Assembly (NCBI GenBank): GCA_964352775.1 | Contig: CAYGTK010000061.1 | Location: 1-18,682, forward strand | Reading direction: 5' to 3' | Length of the DNA stretch: 18,682 bases | Source of the DNA: CAYGTK01 sp964352775 | GTDB taxonomy: Bacteria > Bacteroidota > Bacteroidia > Chitinophagales > CAIOSU01 | Shown: piece after piece, positions 15,004-18,682 of the stretch | Layout: the number at the start of each line of letters is the position of its first letter | How positions within the stretch are numbered: the stretch's first letter is position 1 | Program-made: the position numbers and the translations under genes | The notes under the pieces: generated by a model | Told to the model about the DNA's origin: nothing | Database searches by the model: none | The model's input: only the letters and a program-made list of their open reading frames with translations

Positions 15004-16143
15004 CTAGTGCTTAACTATTTTAATAGTCTGATTATCAATCTTTAGGAAATAGATATTTATAGGTAACTCGCTTAGGTCAATCTGTAGCATTTGTGTCTCA
15101 ACTGCATCATTTATAAGCTCTTCACCTAATGAGTTTACGATAGTGTATTCTACAGCTTTGCTAGCGAATCTATAAATTGTAATACTAGATTTTGCTGGGT
15201 TTGGGTATGCTTTTATCTCATTAGTTTCTCTCTTCTCTATTATTGAAGTAGGTACAATACAGTCAGAGAAAAATTCGGTTATATATTCTAGCTGGGTAGA
15301 GTTGGCCCCATGTCTTGCATCTCCTTTTAAGTGAATAACACCATTAGCTGAATAAGCGAATTCTGTAACTACGGGGTTGCCAATATCAGTTCCACTAGAT
15401 AGCTTACTACCAGCGTAGCCTTTATAACTTGCGATTGTAAATGCCGCTTCTTCAGCATCTAAAAAGTTCACCCCAACAACTGAGGGTCCGCCTTGATAAG
15501 GTATTAAAGGGTCGTTGGTATTGCTAATGCTCAAATATTTCCTTGAGTTAAGTGGGTTAACGGCAACATTGTACCCACAAAAGTTATCAAAAGTATCTGT
15601 TATTGAACTTGGCTTATGGAAGTTATCGGAATGATATTGAGATGTGTTTAAATGGGAGACTATGGAGCAAACAATGTCTACCCCAGAATTTTTATTCTCT
15701 ATAAAAATCCTATTGGCCAAACCCGCACCATTTGAAGAGCCTATTACCCTAATTCTATTTGGGTCAACATTCTGGTAAGCTTGAAGATTGACAATAAGAT
15801 CTTCAATCATGTCAATGTCTGGCGCATCGCTGCTCTCACCACAAATATTCCAGCTGTTTTGGTAACCAGTTGGGGCAATGAGAATATGACAAGATAGAGT
15901 GTTTTGGAATTGACCAATCATCGCGGGGCCATTTCCTCCATTTCCATGCAATAAAATACATACCAGAAATCCATCTGCGGGTGCAGTTCCCGTGGGTACT
16001 TTTATGCCTATAGGGTAGGTGTAACCATTTGGCTGCTGGGGCCAGGTTTTTGAAATACTTATCCTGCTTGTTTGTGTTAAATCTTGGGCTATAGTGCTAA
16101 GTGAAAGCAATAGCAATGCAGATAAAAATAGCGATTTTAACAT
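15004..16143 (-). CDS. T9SS-exported esterase, PHB-depolymerase/feruloyl-esterase-like
   Basis: The 379-residue protein starts with a signal peptide (MLKSLFLSALLLLSLSTIAQ); ATG 16143 is chosen because the longer start at 16182 would put 13 extra residues before it. An alpha/beta-hydrolase domain follows, with LLHGNGGNG (oxyanion-hole region, 65-72), the nucleophile Ser137 in GSSNGAG, a candidate Asp210 in SNTNDPLIPY and His277 in GDARHGAN. This arrangement resembles secreted PHB depolymerase, feruloyl esterase or LpqC-type enzymes. The C-terminal 70 or so residues (AYPNP onward, ending IKIVKH) form a type A T9SS sorting domain, so it is secreted or held at the surface. Substrate is not predictable. 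It follows glmS on the same strand by 68 bases. Confidence 0.87.
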   Translation of the reverse strand: MLKSLFLSALLLLSLSTIAQDLTQTSRISISKTWPQQPNGYTYPIGIKVPTGTAPADGFLVCILLHGNGGNGPAMIGQFQNTLSCHILIAPTGYQNSWNICGESSDAPDIDMIEDLIVNLQAYQNVDPNRIRVIGSSNGAGLANRIFIENKNSGVDIVCSIVSHLNTSQYHSDNFHKPSSITDTFDNFCGYNVAVNPLNSRKYLSISNTNDPLIPYQGGPSVVGVNFLDAEEAAFTIASYKGYAGSKLSSGTDIGNPVVTEFAYSANGVIHLKGDARHGANSTQLEYITEFFSDCIVPTSIIEKRETNEIKAYPNPAKSSITIYRFASKAVEYTIVNSLGEELINDAVETQMLQIDLSELPINIYFLKIDNQTIKIVKH

Positions 16144-16211
16144 GAGCTGTTTGTTTATCAATGCCTGGTAAATGAGTGGCATTGGAATCTTTGCTCCACC
16201 AAAATAACAAA

Positions 16212-18050
16212 TTACTCTACCGTAACAGATTTTGCCAAGTTACGCGGTTGGTCTACATTACACTCACGCATAACTGCAATGTGATAAGCTAATAGCTGTA
16301 ATGGAATTGATGATAAAAGTGGTGTTAATGCTTCTTCGGTATCAGGTATTTCAATTACATGTTCTGCAATTTCTCTAATGGTGGTATCGCCTTTAGTTAC
16401 AATAGCAATTACTCGACCTTTTCGGGCAACTACTTCTTGAATATTACTAACTATTTTTTCTTTAGCACTTTCATTAGTAGCTAAAACCACTACTGGCATA
16501 TTTTCATCTATCAAGGCGATAGGGCCATGTTTCATTTCAGCTGCTGGGTATCCCTCCGCGTGTATGTAAGAGATCTCTTTTAATTTCAATGCTCCCTCTA
16601 AAGCAACTGGGAAGTTGTACCCTCTACCTAGATAAAGGAAATTCTCAGCATCTTTAAATTCAGAAGCTAGGTACTTTATTTGTTCATCTAGCTTTAAAAC
16701 CTCAGCTATTTTATCAGGTATAGTGCCTAATTCTGCCATCAATTGGCGGAATCTGCCTTCTGTTATATTCCCTTTTTGATGCCCAAGCGAAAGAGCTATT
16801 AATGTTAATACCGTTACTTGAGCTGTAAAAGCTTTAGTACTTGCAACGCCTATTTCAGGGCCTGCGTGCGTATACGATCCAGCGTTTGTAGCACGTGCTA
16901 TTGATGAGCCTACTACGTTACATACGCCTAATATTAAGGCGCCTTTTTCTTTAGCTAACTCAATAGCGGCCAAGGTGTCTGCGGTTTCGCCTGATTGAGA
17001 TACAGCAAAAACTACATCCTTATCGCTAATAATTGGGTTTCGATACCTGAATTCTGAAGCATATTCTACTTCTACAGATATTCGTGCTAGGTCTTCAAAT
17101 AAATATTCACCTACTAAGCAAGCGTGCCAAGAAGTTCCGCAAGCCACCATAATAAAGCGGTCGGCATTGAGTAAACGTTGGTAGTAGTCTTTTAAACCAC
17201 CCATGTATACTTCACCTTTTTCTTCTACTAAACGACCACGCATACTGTCAAGTACAGAGCGTGGTTGCTCATATATTTCCTTTAGCATGAAGTGTTCATA
17301 TCCACCTTTCTCCAGGGCTTCTATCTCCATATCCAAGGTTTGGATATTTGGCGTTTGTATTTTATTCTGAATGGTTTTTATAGTAAGCTCGCCTTTATTA
17401 TTCACAAGGGCGATCTCTTCATCATTCAGGTAAACTACATTTTTGGTATACTCTACCAAAGGTGTAGCATCTGACGCTAAGAAGTATTCTTTTTCACCAA
17501 TTCCAACAACAAGAGGGCTACCCTTTCTGGCAGCAATTAATTGACCAGGATATTTAGCTGAAAGTACTACAATAGCGTATGCACCAACTACTTTGGTTAA
17601 AGCTACCCTTACGGCCTCAAAAAGATCTATTTCTTCTTGCTTCCAGATATACTCTATTAAGTTAGTAAGTACTTCAGTATCCGTTTGTGAACGGAACTCA
17701 TAACCATGCTTTGAAAGACTTTCTTTCAGCGAAGCATAGTTCTCAATTATACCATTGTGTATCACTGTAATATCACCAGATTGTGATACATGCGGGTGAG
17801 CATTTCTATCAGAAGGTTCGCCGTGAGTAGCCCAGCGGGTATGTCCAATACCAATACGACCATTTACATCCTTGTCTAGCGAGAAGTTCTCTAGTTCGCT
17901 AACCTTTCCTGCTTTTTTATAAACATTAAGGTTGCCATTAAGTAGGGCAACACCAGCACTATCGTACCCACGGTACTCTAGGCGTTTTAATCCTTTAATA
18001 AGAATGGGGTAGGCATCTCTATGCCCAACGTATCCGACTATACCACACAT
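16212..18050 (-). CDS. glmS: Glutamine-fructose-6-phosphate aminotransferase (isomerizing)
   Basis: GlmS makes glucosamine-6-phosphate from fructose-6-phosphate and glutamine, the first step to UDP-GlcNAc for peptidoglycan and LPS. At 612 residues it has the N-terminal glutaminase domain with Cys2 as nucleophile (MCGIVGYVG), Arg72-Trp73 in TRWATHGEPS and HNGIIENY (98-105), then two sugar-isomerase (SIS) domains: CGTSWHA (304-310) with AVSQSGETADTLAA in the first, and EGYPAAEMKHGPIALID in the second. The C-terminus PRNLAKSVTVE holds the conserved Lys that closes the active site. It begins two bases after the end of the DUF4270-type gene, so the two are almost certainly one transcript. No glmS ribozyme is seen; the upstream gene leaves no space for one. 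Confidence 0.98.
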   Translation of the reverse strand: MCGIVGYVGHRDAYPILIKGLKRLEYRGYDSAGVALLNGNLNVYKKAGKVSELENFSLDKDVNGRIGIGHTRWATHGEPSDRNAHPHVSQSGDITVIHNGIIENYASLKESLSKHGYEFRSQTDTEVLTNLIEYIWKQEEIDLFEAVRVALTKVVGAYAIVVLSAKYPGQLIAARKGSPLVVGIGEKEYFLASDATPLVEYTKNVVYLNDEEIALVNNKGELTIKTIQNKIQTPNIQTLDMEIEALEKGGYEHFMLKEIYEQPRSVLDSMRGRLVEEKGEVYMGGLKDYYQRLLNADRFIMVACGTSWHACLVGEYLFEDLARISVEVEYASEFRYRNPIISDKDVVFAVSQSGETADTLAAIELAKEKGALILGVCNVVGSSIARATNAGSYTHAGPEIGVASTKAFTAQVTVLTLIALSLGHQKGNITEGRFRQLMAELGTIPDKIAEVLKLDEQIKYLASEFKDAENFLYLGRGYNFPVALEGALKLKEISYIHAEGYPAAEMKHGPIALIDENMPVVVLATNESAKEKIVSNIQEVVARKGRVIAIVTKGDTTIREIAEHVIEIPDTEEALTPLLSSIPLQLLAYHIAVMRECNVDQPRNLAKSVTVE

Positions 18051-18052
18051 AA

Positions 18053-18682
18053 TTATTTGACTTTAGTATAGGTGAGGTTCAACTTCATTGCGTATTCAGC
18101 GTGGTTTCCACCGCCAATAACAACCCTATCAGCTATCCGCGTACTAGGCTGTGTTAATATAAATATACCATTATCATCTTGAGTACCATCTATGATATTC
18201 TGGAAATGACGTACTAGGTTAAATTCATATTGCGCAAGCGTTTCTCCATTTTCAGAGAATTCTCGCTTTGTTCCACCAAAGAAAGCGGAACTTATGAATT
18301 GGTCATCGATAAAATCATTGGTACAATTGTCATCTATCCTATTAGCAGTCATGTTGCCAGGGCGGCTGTACAAGCTAATGTTGTAAGCAGGGTCGTTAAC
18401 TGAAGTCAAAACTAATTCAGCTTTATTAATGAAAACATCATCTCCTAAATTCTTCAGGTAAGGCACCTTAACGCGGCCTATTAGCCCAGCCATAGATTGT
18501 ACAAAGATGATAGAGTCCGATGCTTCACTTTTACAGTCGGGCTTAATGTATGGTTTAGCAACTGAGCCTGTTCTGTCAAATTTATATTGACTTACACTTT
18601 GCGATCGGCTGTCTACTAATAGAGTAACAGATAAACTGTCTTCTGTATCTGAACTGTAAAATAACGTTAAACTAGTGTAGAT
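18053..18682 (-). CDS. DUF4270-type protein, 5'-truncated by the window edge
   Basis: The reading frame is open from the window's last base to the stop at 18053, giving 210 residues of the C-terminal part; the real start lies outside. It is rich in beta-type segments (VKVPYLKNLGDDVFINKAEL, then DRVVIGGGNHAEYAMKLNLTYTKVK at the end). The end of the protein and its position directly before glmS match DUF4270 family proteins of Bacteroidota, which are usually outer-membrane or periplasmic lipoproteins of unknown function often found between a glycogen synthase gene and glmS. The signal peptide cannot be seen here. An internal ATG at 18493 is not the start, because coding-like sequence continues upstream without a stop. 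Confidence 0.8.
   Translation of the reverse strand: MYTSLTLFYSSDTEDSLSVTLLVDSRSQSVSQYKFDRTGSVAKPYIKPDCKSEASDSIIFVQSMAGLIGRVKVPYLKNLGDDVFINKAELVLTSVNDPAYNISLYSRPGNMTANRIDDNCTNDFIDDQFISSAFFGGTKREFSENGETLAQYEFNLVRHFQNIIDGTQDDNGIFILTQPSTRIADRVVIGGGNHAEYAMKLNLTYTKVK

Noticed and set aside
16144..16211. Possible promoter or terminator between glmS and the esterase gene
   Set aside because: TATTTTGG is near the pattern but has no suitable TTG upstream, and no hairpin with a T-run is present.
1..18682. Search for tRNA genes, insertion sequences, phage genes, CRISPR repeats and defence systems
   Set aside because: No cloverleaf sequence, transposase-like protein, terminal inverted repeats or regularly spaced repeats were seen by eye; almost all the DNA is explained by housekeeping or surface-protein genes.

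Overview
This window looks like a piece of chromosome from a member of the Bacteroidota, most likely a marine or environmental Flavobacteriales relative; I cannot name the genus. The reasons are three secreted proteins with type IX secretion (T9SS) C-terminal sorting domains, a DUF4270-type protein next to glmS, an IPExxxVDY family protein next to pyk, promoters of the TTG / TAnnTTTG kind, weak Shine-Dalgarno sequences, and moderately AT-rich DNA. Nearly all of it is protein coding. I see no tRNA, rRNA, insertion sequence, phage gene or CRISPR array.

Layout. (1) 1-2416: the 3' end of an alpha/beta hydrolase faces a TMTC-like membrane protein with TPR repeats. (2) 2535-5268: clpS diverges from a pterin carbinolamine dehydratase-ligA pair joined by an ATGA overlap. 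(3) 5272-8265, minus strand: the IPExxxVDY gene, pyk (ATGA overlap) and an M42 aminopeptidase. (4) 8394-9903, plus strand: acpP-fabF behind a clear promoter. (5) 9900-12262, minus strand: a cobalamin riboswitch followed by two overlapping genes for T9SS-exported surface proteins. (6) 12291-13631: a TolC-type outer membrane channel just upstream of the riboswitch. (7) 13770-14911, plus strand: tadA and a Mn-type superoxide dismutase with a strong terminator. (8) 15004-18682, minus strand: a partial DUF4270 gene, glmS and a T9SS-exported PHB-depolymerase-like esterase.

Most genes are housekeeping: fatty acid synthesis (acpP, fabF), glycolysis (pyk), DNA joining (ligA), tRNA editing (tadA), amino sugar supply (glmS), N-end-rule adaptor (clpS), oxidative stress (sod). 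The most interesting unit is region 5. A complete cobalamin aptamer sits in front of two cell-surface proteins with no transporter gene beside them. One has an internally duplicated domain I cannot assign; the other carries a beta-rich domain of a kind I associate with B12-regulated surface proteins. I read this as a candidate surface B12- or corrinoid-capture module that would hand its ligand to a TonB-dependent receptor encoded elsewhere. That function is inferred, not shown.

Genes are packed tightly. Three convergent pairs end within a few bases of each other or overlap at their stop codons (557-565, 5266-5274, 9900-9903), leaving no room for terminators between them.
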